A DNA stretch of 64,000 bases, taken from the NCBI GenBank assembly GCA_963575745.1, contig CAUYUJ010014601.1:57501-121500 (forward strand), in the 5' to 3' direction. Source of the DNA: Prorocentrum cordatum. Lineage: Eukaryota > Sar > Dinophyceae > Prorocentrales > Prorocentraceae. This document shows, piece by piece, positions 54,016 through 63,084 of this stretch. Made by a program: the position numbers and the translations under genes. How positions within the stretch are numbered: position 1 is the stretch's first letter; every line of letters begins with the position of its first letter. The notes under the pieces are model-generated. The model was given only the letters and a program-made list of their open reading frames with translations, made no database searches and had not been told where the DNA came from.

Positions 54016-54404
54016 CCCTTTCAGCTGGACCCCCTTTGGGGTCACCCGGACAGAGGGGTGGGGGAGGGACACGGCCACGATTGCCAGAGAAGCAGCAGCC
54101 CCTCCGACGACTATGCTGCCCTGAAAAGGTAATGCAACTTCTGCCGGTCGCGTCGAGCCAATAAAAAGCAATTCAAAACCCGTCCCCAGATCCCTCCTGG
54201 GGTCCATCCGAGGCAATTTTGCACCCTGGGTTCGTTTTTGAAGGCCCCGGGGCCCAGAAGCGGTCCCCGGGGACCGAAAACGATAAAAACCGCAAAGGGC
54301 GAACAAAGAAACAGCCTAAACTTAGCTTTGCGAAGGACCCAACCATATGATGCAAATGTGGGTAACGCAGTTGCGAGCATCGTTTTCGGTGAAGCACCCG
54401 CCCT
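54016..54404. other. Unassigned unique-looking segment before the 88-bp satellite
   Basis: A 217-residue minus-strand frame crosses into the satellite. Outside the repeat it shows no motif. Two short CCCCGGGG-type palindromes are at about 54245-54270. Confidence 0.35.
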
Positions 54405-55595
54405 ATGGGGCCACGAAACGTGTCGGGTGTGTGCCGAAATGGATGCCAGGGGCGCATGCGAACGGCGCCATTGGGATCTTCGGTGGAACTCCCTATGGGA
54501 CATCGAAACGTGTGAGGAGTGTGCTGAAATTAGTGGCGGGGGCGCGTGCGAAAGGGTGCCACTGAGACCTTCGGCGGAGCACCCCATGGAGCCACGAAAC
54601 GTGTGAGGGGTGCACCGAAATTGAAGTGGAACTGCATGCGGACCCTGCCACTGTGGCCTTGAGTGGAGCACCCTATGGGGCCACGAAGCGTGTGAGGGGT
54701 GCGCCGAATAGGAGGCGGAACTGCATGCGGACCTACCACTGGGGCCTTCGGTGGAACACCCCAAGGGCCACGAAGCGTCTTAGGGGTGCACCGACATGGA
54801 GGTGGGACTGCATGCGGACCCTACCACTGGGGCCTTCAGCGGAGCACCCTATGAGGCCACGTAGCGTGTGAGGGGTGCGCCGAGATGAAGGTGGAATTGC
54901 ATGCGGACCCTGCCACTGGGGCCTTCGGAGGAGCACCCTATGGGCGTGTGAGGGATGCGCCGAGGTGGAGGTGGAACTGCGTGCGGACGCTGTCACTGGG
55001 GCCTTCAGTGTAGCACCCTGTGTGGCCACGACACGTGTGAGGGGTGCGCCGCAATGGAGGTGGAACTACATGCGGACCCTGCCACTGGGAGCTTGGGCGA
55101 AGCACCCTATGAGGCCACGAAGCGTGTGAGGGGTGCGCCGAGGAGGTGGAACTGCATGCGAACCCTGCCACTGGGGCCTTCTGATTTGCACCACATGTGG
55201 CCACGACACGTCTGAGGGGTGCGCCGAAAAGGAGGTGGAACTGCATGCGGAAGCTGCCACTGGGGCCTTCGGCGGAGCACCCTATGAGGCCACGAAGCGT
55301 GTGAGGGCTGCACCGACATGGAGGTGGAACTGCATGCGGACCCTGCCACTGGGACCTTCGGTGGAGCACCCTATGGGGCCACGAAGCGTGTGAGGGGTGC
55401 GCCGAATAGGAGGTGGAACTGCATGCGAACCCTGCCATTTGGGCCCTCGGTGGAGCACCCGATGGGGCCACGAAACGTCTGAGGGGTGCGCCGAGATGGA
55501 GTTGGAACTGCATGCGGACCCTGCCACTGGGACCTGGGCTGGAGCACCCTATGGGGCCACGAAGCGTATGAGGGGTGCGCCGAAGTGGGCACGCA
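54405..55595 (+). repeat. ~88-bp tandem satellite, about 14 copies
   Basis: The landmark GCCACGAAGCGTGTGAGGGG recurs at about 54411, 54499, 54591, 54680, 54768, 54857, 54942 (truncated), 55025, 55115, 55200, 55289, 55378, 55467 and 55556, spacing 83-92 bp. Each unit continues TGCGCCGAGATGGAGGTGGA, CTGCATGCGGACCCTGCCAC, TGGGGCCTTCGGTGGAGCAC. Multiple open frames on both strands encode the same ~29-residue repeat in different phases, a property of the stop-free unit rather than a gene. Confidence 0.95.
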
Positions 55596-56365
55596 AGAGA
55601 GCAGAGGCAGGGATGGGAGGAGGGAGGCAGGAGGGGGAGGCGGAAGGAGGAGTGAGCGACGCAGGGCGCTGTCTCTTCAAACCAGAGACCCAACACCACA
55701 GGATGGTTGGGACAATGTGCATGATGTTTTCGGGGCAGTGATAGGAAAAAGCAGGGCGGCTATTTTCAAGTCTGTGGCCGTCAAAGCCTTACCCAGGACG
55801 ACGCGCCAACCTTAGGGAAGGGGTCGAGGGGTCCGGGAGACCGGGGATTCGAAAAATCGAGTCGTCGGAGCTGCGGCGCTAGGAGCAGCACCGGGCAGCA
55901 GAGGCAGCCTCACCAGCTGGCAAGTTTCGCCGCCGGCCCGCGATGATCGATGGGGGGGTGTTCGGATGTCTTGGGAAGGCTTTGGGACGTTTTCGGTTCT
56001 ATTGTGGCTTCCAGGGGCCCACGGGGATCTCCAGGAACCTCGGGGGCCTCGGGGCGGGAGCAAAACTTGCCGCCGGCATCTCCTCGGCCTCCAGAGCCTT
56101 CTCCTCCGCCGCGCGTTCCTCCTCCTCTTTGTCCTCTTCTGCCTCCTCGTCGTCCTTTTTAGTGGCCTCCGGCCCATCCCGCCCACCGTGCCTGGATTGC
56201 GGGGTCATGGATGTTTCTTAGGGTCTCTTCGGAGGGCTCTCGGAACCCTTTGGGGGGCAGTGTTGAGTCCTCCTCCTGGGTGGATAGGGTCCGAGCTTCT
56301 GGAAAACCATTTTCCTACTTACAGAAATGGTTTTCTGAGCCCCCAGAAATGGTTGGGGGCTAGGC
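55596..56365. other. Non-coding, GC/CT-rich
   Basis: Open frames on both strands at 55812-56598 lack motifs; 56090-56160 is pyrimidine-rich. GAAATGGTT(T/G)T is duplicated at 56321-56352 just before the next small reading frame. Confidence 0.4.
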
Positions 56366-56372
56366 CGCAGAC

Positions 56373-56654
56373 ATGGCCAAGCTCAAGCGGCGCCCCGCGG
56401 CGGCCGCGGCCGCGGCCCCGTCGGGCGCCGATGCCGCCGCTCCCCGACCCCGCCCCGTGCGCCACGCGGCGGCCGCGGCCGCGGCCCCGTCGGGAGCCGA
56501 TGCCGCCCCTCCCCGACCCCGCCCCGTGCGCCACGCAGCGGCCGCGGCCGCGGCCCCGTCGGGAGCCGATGCCGCCGCTCCCCGACCCCGCCCTGTGAGG
56601 GTGCGACTGCCGTCGCGAGACGGCAAACCCAGGAAGCTCACCGCCAGAACATAA
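56373..56654 (+). CDS. Small basic Ala/Pro/Arg repeat protein (93 aa)
   Basis: ATG 56373 opens MAKLKRRP, then three near-identical 23-residue units (69 bp each) of the form RHAAAAAAAPSGADAAAPRP, then VRLPSRDGKPRKLTART and a stop. The basic start and end with Ala/Pro/Arg repeats recall short nucleic-acid-binding, histone-tail-like proteins, but no family is recognised. The GC-rich repeat (GCGGCCGCGGCCGCGGCC) could be non-coding. It is followed at once by nested inverted repeats. Confidence 0.35.
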   Translation: MAKLKRRPAAAAAAAPSGADAAAPRPRPVRHAAAAAAAPSGADAAPPRPRPVRHAAAAAAAPSGADAAAPRPRPVRVRLPSRDGKPRKLTART

Positions 56655-56800
56655 TCTCCACATCCACTTCTTCGGGGCTGTGCCCAAGGGCCTCGGGGAG
56701 CGGTGGATATGGACCTCCGCATCCACATCCACCGTTCCTCGGGGTTCCAGGGCGCGACCCCGAAGCAGTGGATGTGGACATACTCTGGCTGTGCAGGACC
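56655..56800. repeat. Nested inverted repeats
   Basis: Outer arms: CTCCACATCCACTTCTTCGG (56656-56675) against CCGAAGCAGTGGATGTGG (56760-56778). Inner hairpin: CGGTGGATATGG (56701-56712) against CATCCACATCCACCG (56721-56735). The word GTGGATGTGG thus appears four times in alternating orientation. Confidence 0.8.
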
Positions 56801-56884
56801 AAGAGCTCTGGCACGAGCGGCTTCTAAAGAGATCGGCAAGCCAGGGTAGCAGCGGAGCTAGCCCGTGACCAGGCCATCCAGCAC

Positions 56885-57271
56885 ATGGAAGTCCAAGCAA
56901 TGCAGTACGAGGACGCCGTGGCGCTAGCGCAAGGAGCTGCCGCCACGGCGGCGGCCCAAGTAGAGCACCAAGCAATGCAGTATGAGGACGCCGTGGCGAG
57001 AGCACACACAGCCGTCGCCAAGGAGGCGGCGCGAGCGAGGGCAGCCGCCGAGAAAGGGGCCGCCGACGTGGCGGCGGAGCAGCGCAGCTTGAGGCGGTGG
57101 ATAGAAATCTTCGACATCACGGAACCACCGATACAAAGCGGCACTGGCCGCATGCTGTGGCCTGCCACAGAGAGCCAGTGGGGCGCCCAAGCCCAGAGGG
57201 CCAAGCGCAAGGCGGCCGCGGCCGCTAAGACGGCCGCGGCCGCGGCCGCTGCTGCGCCGCGGCGGCCCTGA
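56885..57271 (+). CDS. Short Ala-rich coiled-coil-like protein (128 aa)
   Basis: The frame is open from 56832 (RSASQ-free phase, DRQARVAAELARDQ) with first ATG at 56885. A duplicated segment VQAMQYEDAVALAQGAA / HQAMQYEDAVARAHTAV (60-bp duplication) begins a strongly helical Ala/Glu/Arg region to about residue 70. Then RRWIEIFDITEPPIQSGTGR and LWPATESQWGAQAQRAKRK follow, and a poly-Ala tail. The central block looks like real protein. Function unknown. It may be a gag-like coiled coil or a small host gene. Confidence 0.45.
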   Translation: MEVQAMQYEDAVALAQGAAATAAAQVEHQAMQYEDAVARAHTAVAKEAARARAAAEKGAADVAAEQRSLRRWIEIFDITEPPIQSGTGRMLWPATESQWGAQAQRAKRKAAAAAKTAAAAAAAAPRRP

Positions 57272-57963
57272 GGCTGCCTTCTTTAGGCTGCGTTCCGTCC
57301 AGGGCCCGAGAATTCACACCACCACCACCACCTCCGTCACCCTCCCCTTCTCCTCCCTCCTGTTCGTTTCCTCTGTCCTCGGAAGGGGGTGAGAGGGGAT
57401 GGAGGTGGTGGTGGTGTCTATGTTTGGGCCCCTGGCGAATGTTCGCAATTCGAGTGATCGAAACGATTCGCTGTCGAATCGTCGCAGTACAGGGTTCGCT
57501 CAGATTGCACACGTCCGCCCTGTGGCATCGGAGAAAGAATGCCGTCGCCAATGATCGTCGCGCGAGGGTGCCCCCAGGAGGGGCAGACGACCCGCGGGGG
57601 CGCGCATATAACAGCGCGAGGGCGCGAAGATATACGCGCCGAAATTGCGCGGCCTAAGTCACCAGCTGGGGGCGCAAAGATAACCGAACGAGGGCGCGAC
57701 GGCGCGAAGATAACTGCGCCGAAGCTAGGCGCCGAAGATGACCGCTGGCTCGAGGGGAGCTTCAATGGAAGGAGAGGTTTTTGGAACTGGGCCTGAAGCC
57801 GACGAAAGAACGATGCCTGGAGCCGAGCCCGTAACATGGCTGGGGCACCGCGATGCCTGGAGCCGAGCCCTTAAAATGGCTGGGGCACCACGTCTGCTCC
57901 GGTCTCGGCCCCAGATCTCTCGACCCCGTCCCCCCCAGCCTCCCGGCCCCCATGCCCTCTTCA
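57272..57963. other. Upstream region of gene C with short repeats
   Basis: 57318-57420 is CACCAC/TCCTCC-rich and mirrored by GGTGGTGGT at 57402-57417. 57595-57735 repeats GGCGCGAAGATAAC-like words. 57809-57890 is a 39-bp duplication (GATGCCTGGAGCCGAGCCC...ATGGCTGGGGCACC). No promoter element could be defined. Confidence 0.5.
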
Positions 57964-57984
57964 TTGCAGCCATTTTGGCCCAAA
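57964..57984 (+). promoter_or_regulatory. Degenerate spliced-leader-like sequence upstream of gene C
   Basis: TTGCAGCCATTTTGGCCCAA plus A matches the 21-nt dinoflagellate SL at 16 of 21 positions and keeps an exact 12-nt core AGCCATTTTGGC. It is 64 nt before the gene C ATG on the same strand. This is the strongest of the three degenerate cases. Confidence 0.6.
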
Positions 57985-58048
57985 CAGTTTCGGCGAGGAG
58001 GCGCCCCGACGCCCCAGCGTTCGCCCGAGGGGCCGAGGGTGCGTCGCG

Positions 58049-58702
58049 ATGCCGCCGCCAGTGGCACCGACCCCGAGCAGCGACCACGACCAGACCAAGG
58101 TCCAGAAGCTTGGAAAGGATGCCATGAAGCTGATCGACGAGCACAACGTCTTCAGGGGCGAGTTTGTCAACATCCCTCCCGAGGAGATCGGATATTGCCC
58201 TTGGAACCGATCCAGCTCAGACCCGAACATGCAGTACGTTCACACAGACCTCAACTCCAACTTCAAGAAAGGATATGACCCATTGCGCGCGAAACCTGGA
58301 GTTGTCGTCAGGGTGCGGAAAGAAGATAACCCAAAGTTGTGGCAGGAATGGGTTAACTACAACAAACAGCTCGCTCGGAATTCGACCCTGTACCCGCCAG
58401 TCAACGAGGAGAAAATGTGCTATTTCACGCTGGCGAGCTCTCACCACACTCTGTTGATAAGGCTGTGCCAGGCGCGCATCATCTCGACCCTTACTGGGGG
58501 GCGCTTCCAGGTGGAGAGCGACGACAAGCTGACTCGCGTAATAACTGCAGGCCATAAGTACATCTTGCTGGACCACACGCGCCCGAAGGAATAGTGCGAG
58601 AAACTGAGCGAGCGGATGAACGCGGGCAACAACAGCAGCCTCGCGAAGAGCGAGGTCGAGCACATCAAGCACTGCAAGAGCGTCATCGAGACATTTCCCT
58701 AA
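58049..58702 (+). CDS. Gene C, exon 1: dinoflagellate-type protein, interrupted by a stop
   Basis: ATG 58049 opens MPPPVAPTPSSDHDQTK. The block FVNIPPEEIGYCPWNRSSSD and the following NMQYVHTDLNSNFKKGYD (about residues 33-75) is a signature I recall from multicopy dinoflagellate proteins of unknown function. TAG at 58592-58594 ends the frame after TRPKE, but the same frame goes on as CEKLSERMNAGNNSSLAKSE, VEHIKHCKSVIETFP to 58702, still protein-like, so the TAG looks like a nonsense mutation. No enzyme motif. It is the 5' part of a gene continued at 58976 and 60755. Confidence 0.65.
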
Positions 58703-58990
58703 CGATGCCCAGATCGAACGGGCTTTGCAACTAAGGTTCATAAGCACAGGAGGTGGGACATTAGGGGCAGGGCAAGGAGGGGAGGTATGAGGACGATATG
58801 AGGCTGGCCAGGTAAGAGGGGCACAGGGGGCGGAGAGGGGAAGGAGGCGGCGACTGAGAGTGTAGCATCCCGCGCCTCCGCCCCATCCCCGCCCCTGTCC
58901 TCATGCGCGCCAGCCTCGTCCTCATACTGCCCCTCCTCGCCCGCCCCTTCCTTCCCACGTTTGCCAATGGACCGAAGTCTGCTTCGTTGC
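58703..58990 (+). other. Inferred intron with inverted-repeat (hairpin) structure
   Basis: The first half is purine-rich and the second pyrimidine-rich. GGCAAGGAGGGGAGGTATGA and GGACGATATGAGGCTGGCC (58764-58805) pair imperfectly with GCCAGCCTCGTCCTCATACT and GCCCCTCCTCGCC (58909-58945). It ends TTCGTTGCAG, a good 3' splice site. The ATG at 58903 and its signal-peptide-like MRASLVLILPLLARPFLP reading come from this tract. Hairpin introns of this kind resemble introner elements. Confidence 0.5.
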
Positions 58991-59514
58991 AGGTGCCGCT
59001 GGGCCGGCTTGCAGCGAAGGTGGCGAACGCGAACTCCTTGAAGATCCAGCCTGCCGCCATCGCAGCGTTCGCCAAGTACACCGCTGAGATGGGGGCTGGC
59101 CCATTGATTGACGAGTTCGCAGCGGAGCATTCGTCCTCGGTGAATTCTAGCGAGCTGACTGCCCCGCACCACTTGTTCGAAGAGATCGCCAAGAACATTG
59201 GCCGCACTCATCCCTTGACCATGCTCGCCCTGAGTTGCGCGATGTACACCACAGAGAAAGTGGGCGAGAAGGTGAGGCCGCAGCCCGACGTGAGCCAATT
59301 CTTCGTTGCTTCAGAGATCAAGGCCTACGGCGAGAACACGGCCGCGCTCACGATGGGCGAGACGTTCATGAGGCAGAACAGGGAACAGATGCACTCCGAA
59401 CTTATCAAGCACGTCAACAACGAGGCTGCGTTGCACTACTTGCGCAAGTTCGAGATTTCAGGACGCATAGCTGAAACACGTCGGTTTATGCACCGTCGCT
59501 TTTTCAACTAGTCA
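58991..59514 (+). CDS. Gene C, exon 2
   Basis: Frame after the inferred CAG acceptor reads VPLGRLAAKVANANSLKIQP, TAEMGAGPLIDEFAAEHSSS, FEEIAKNIGRTHPLTMLALS and KHVNNEAALHYLRKFEISGR; it ends MHRRFFN and TAG at 59512. It has helical, ordinary coding composition. No known domain. The last few residues may already be intronic. It is linked to exon 1 by adjacency, strand and my recollection of the family's layout. Confidence 0.6.
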
Positions 59515-60754
59515 TCCCCTCGCCCCCCCTTCCAGCTCCGCCCCTATTCCCTCCCCCCCCCTTCCCCCCCCCCCCTCTCCCTCCTCCATCTACCCCTCCC
59601 TGGGAGAGAGGGGGGGGTGGGGGAGGGAGAGGGCCTTTTCGGGCACTCGGAGTCACGTCGCGTGGGTGCGCAGTGGTCGCATGCCACTGCCACTGCCGCG
59701 CAGTCGAGACTCATGAGCAGGTCGACCCTGCAATATTAAAGATTCCCGCATGTCGGAACTGCGCGCACATCACCCCCATCATCTTCATCATCCATCATCA
59801 TCATCATCACCATCTTCATCATCATCACCATCATCATCCTCATCATCATGATTGTCATTGCCATCATCATCATACTCATCATCGTCGCCGTCGTCATCAT
59901 CATCATCACCGTCATCAACATCATCTTCATCAGTATCATGATCACGATCATGGTCATCGTCATCATCATCATCAGCAACATAAGCGTCGCCATCATCAGT
60001 ATCACCACCCATCGCCATCATTAGCTCCGTCATCCTCAGCAGCATCACCGTCGTCATCATCACCATCATCATCAAGATCTCCATCACCATCGTCGTCATC
60101 ATCGTGATCATCATACGCATGATCATCGCCATCGTGGTCGTCGCCATTATCGTCATAATCCTCATCATCATCAGCATCATCATCATCATGGTCGTCGTCG
60201 TCGCCATCGTCGTCATCATCAACATCATCATAATCAGCTTCATCGTTATCATCGTCACCATCACCATCGTCGTCGCAATCGTCAGCATCATCATCATCGG
60301 CATCATCACCATCATCATCGTGATGGTCGCCGTCGTCATCATCATCATCGTCACCATCATCATCAGCAGCAGCACCATCATCATCATCGTAATCATCATC
60401 AGCATCGTCGTCGTCGTCACCGTCGTCATCAATATCGTCGTCACCGTGAGCATCAGCGCAGTTCTCAGCACAGTCATCACCATTATCATCATTATCACAA
60501 ACGCCATCATTATCCTTATCATCTTCGTCGTCGTTGTCATCCACAGTGCCATCATTGCCGTCACTAGCACCGTTATCATCATAGTCATCATTATCGTCAA
60601 CATGGTTATCGGCATGGCACCCTTGTTGTCGGTATTATTATGCGCGGTTCTGCGCTCGGAAGGGTCTTGCGTCCTCTCGGGTGTCATCTGTATTCGGTAG
60701 CGGCTGTGGCTTCTGCGCCTGCGTGGCGTTTCTTTGTTGCGTGGACACCTTCAG
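59515..60754. other. Inferred gene C intron holding a CAT minisatellite
   Basis: 59520-59640 is C-rich then G-rich (runs of 8-10 that are error-prone). 59763-60620 is the CAT/CATCAT minisatellite. 60640-60754 is unique sequence ending CACCTTCAG, a plausible 3' splice site. Confidence 0.45.
59763..60620. repeat. CAT/CATCAC-rich minisatellite
   Basis: About 860 bp of CATCATCAT with CATCGT, CATCAC and TCATCG variants; it is the complement of the GAT/GGT array at 18676-19195. Poly-His, Ile and Met/Asp frames are artefacts. Confidence 0.95.
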
Positions 60755-62033
60755 GTTGTTCGCATGGCTATGGGCAAGGTGGCGCGCGCAAATGTCCCAC
60801 GCGGCTCGGCCGCGCCGGCTGGTTCCAGCAACGCTAAGATCAGTGACAAGAGGCTGGCGGTTTTAAAAATGAGTGGTTGAAGTTCGTCGACGCCAGCGCC
60901 CCTGGCTGCATGCTGGCCGAAACGTTCGGTGAGAGTGGAGGAGCGATGGACATTGAGGTTCTCACCGCCGCCAAGTTCGAAGGCGAGGCCCGTGTTGCGA
61001 CGCCCACTTCTGGTGAGAGAGCAGCTCTGGGTGGCTTCGCCGTCGGCTCCGAAGTTGCCATGCTAAAGCGCCAGACTGTCCAGGTGGACCACGGCCGCCG
61101 CAGGGCGACCCCGCGGTTTTGTCGAAGGGCAAGGTTGGCATCCTCAAGGAGGTCAAGGGGGTTAAGTTTCTGGTCGAATTCCAAGTGGCGTTCACGGTCG
61201 GGGACGAAACGAAGGACCAGACGGCTATTGCGCAGCTGGACAAGGCCGTCATCACCCCCAAGGGGAAGGAGCCCGCGCCCGAGCAGAAGGTCGCCACCCC
61301 GAAGGGCCACGAGTGCGCTGCGAAGTTCGACGGGACCGAGGTGAAGCTCGCGCTGCGGCCACCGATCCCGCCCCAGAACGAGAAGGACACGTCTACTGAC
61401 CTTTACTACTTGAAAGGCAAGGTCGCGCTGACCCAGTTTCTCATGGACAACGAGTTTTGGCGGCCAAGCTACACGGGCAAGGACTTCACCGTCCTGATTC
61501 GCGACGGCAACTACAAGATGTGGACGGCCAAACAGTTTCCAGCCTGGACGATATCTCTCATTCCCCAGACTACCGAGGTCAAGGACTGTCACTGGAGCAT
61601 GGGCAAGAGTAATCTGACGCAGAACACTGCGGAAGCCCACCCTGGGAAAAAAAAATATGTGTTCCTGGATGGTCGCTTGAGGTCCACAGTCGTCGAGAAC
61701 CGTGCCCCATCCCTTTTCTTCATGGTAACCAGGACTGACGTGAGCGACAATGCGAACATGAAGTGCGTGTTCTCCCAGATTTCGGGAGACCTCAAAGTGG
61801 ACATCGGGTGCCAGCACCCCCAGAAGCGCAGCGCTGACGTGGCGTTCGGCGTCGGTGAGTGGCCACAGATCCCCGCGGTGACGAACCCGAAGATGATCCA
61901 GAAACACACGCGCTTGGCGGTGTGCGACGACACCGAACTGGCCAATATCAACCAGAAAATGAAGGACGAGAAGCTGAAGCTGCTCGCGGCCAGCAAGGCT
62001 CTCAAGGGGTCATCCGCCACGGGCAGCGCGTGA
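60755..62033 (+). pseudogene. Gene C, last exon, with two frameshifts
   Basis: Coding resumes after CTTCAG at 60754: VVRMAMGKVARANVPRGSAA, AKISDKRLAVLK. At the A-run near 60867 the frame shifts by one to NEWLKFVDASAPGCMLAETF...GSEVAMLKRQTVQVDHG, and near 61095 by one again to GDPAVLSKGKVGILKEVKGV, running open to 62033 (…KALKGSSATGSA). Both shifts go in the same direction, as two one-base deletions would give. The final 300 residues look intact (LIRDGNYKMWTAKQFPAWTI, FSQISGDLKVDIGCQHPQKR). No enzyme motif. Sequencing error in homopolymers is an alternative to true mutation for the first shift. Confidence 0.6.
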
Positions 62034-62277
62034 GATTAGCCCAGTCGCCTTCGGATTCCGCCCCGCATCTTAGGGGCATCTTGACGTCTTGGGCTCTCGC
62101 CTCATGGGCTCTTGGACCATCGTCTCGAGCACCCCCTGAGGCCACTTGAGCAACAGCAGCTTCCTAGGGAGCATTTGGGGCCCAAGGAGGCGTCGTTTTA
62201 TATATTTATATACATATAGACGTATCCCAGTGCGACCCTACCTAGGAGTTGGAACCCCTAGGAAAGCAGCATTAGTA
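62034..62277. other. Downstream flank of gene C
   Basis: Contains a TATATATTTATATACATATA run at about 62196-62217. Nothing else was recognised; no polyadenylation signal, which dinoflagellates usually lack. Confidence 0.4.
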
Positions 62278-62695
62278 GTAACAGTAAGGCTAAGCTAAAG
62301 CTAAGATAAAGCTAAGCTAAAGCTAAGGTAAAGCTAAGGTAAAGCTAAGCTAAAGCAGAGCTAAAGCGAAGCCAACGCTAAGCTAAAGCTAAGGCAAATC
62401 TAAGCTAAAGCTAAGGCAAAGCTAAGCTAAAGCTAAGCTAGCGCTAAGCTGAAGCTAAGCTAACGCTAAGCTAAGTTAAAGCTCAAGCTGAGCTAAAGCT
62501 AAGCTCAAGCTAGGCTGAATATAAGCTAAAGCTAAGCTAAAGCTGAGCTACTGCTAAGCTACAGCTAAGCTACAGCTAAGCTAAAGCTAAGCTAAAGCTC
62601 ATATAAAGCTAAGCTAAAGCTAAAGCTAAATCGAAAGCTAAAGCTAAGCTAAATCGAAAGCTAAAGCTAAGCTAAAGCTAAAGCTAAAGCGAAAG
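62278..62695. repeat. AGCTAA / AAGCTAAGCT tandem array
   Basis: About 420 bp of 5-6-bp units (AAGCTAAGCTAAAGCTAAGC) with variants AAGCTAGCGC and AAATCGAAAGC. AGCT is a self-complementary word, so the array is full of small palindromes. It ends at a 25-bp direct duplication of GGGACTGGGGGGACCGC (62700-62745). Confidence 0.95.
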
Positions 62696-62745
62696 CTCCA
62701 GGGGACTGGGGGGACCGCTCCCAAGGGACTGGGGGGACCGCCCGG

Positions 62746-62990
62746 GGCGCTTTCCACTGCCTGGCCCCTTCAAGCTAGAGAGTAAGAGCCCTTCTAGGCA
62801 GAACCTAGGTAGGGAAAAAAACATGTCTCAATATCTTGGGGGTTGCGTTTGGGGCTCATCGGGCTTCTTTTGCGGGCCAAAACTTGAATGCCACGCTGGG
62901 GGCGATGCTCGGCGCATCTCGGAACATCTCAGGTGCCCTAAGACAGGGCGACGAATGCATTTACAGCGCGTGACTTTCATGCCAAGGTAT
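62746..62990. other. Unassigned segment
   Basis: No motif or repeat was seen in this short unique segment. Confidence 0.3.
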
Positions 62991-63084
62991 TTCCCGTAGT
63001 AGCCCTTCGTTGCTATGGTTGTTCGAAGACAGCACGATACCTCACTGGGGGGACGGGGGCCCCTGAAACGCCTGGTTGAAATAT

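Noticed and set aside
57855-57880. Minus-strand spliced-leader-like CAGCCATTTTAAGG
   Set aside because: Shares only AGCCATTTT with the SL, is on the wrong strand for gene C and belongs to a 39-bp duplication.
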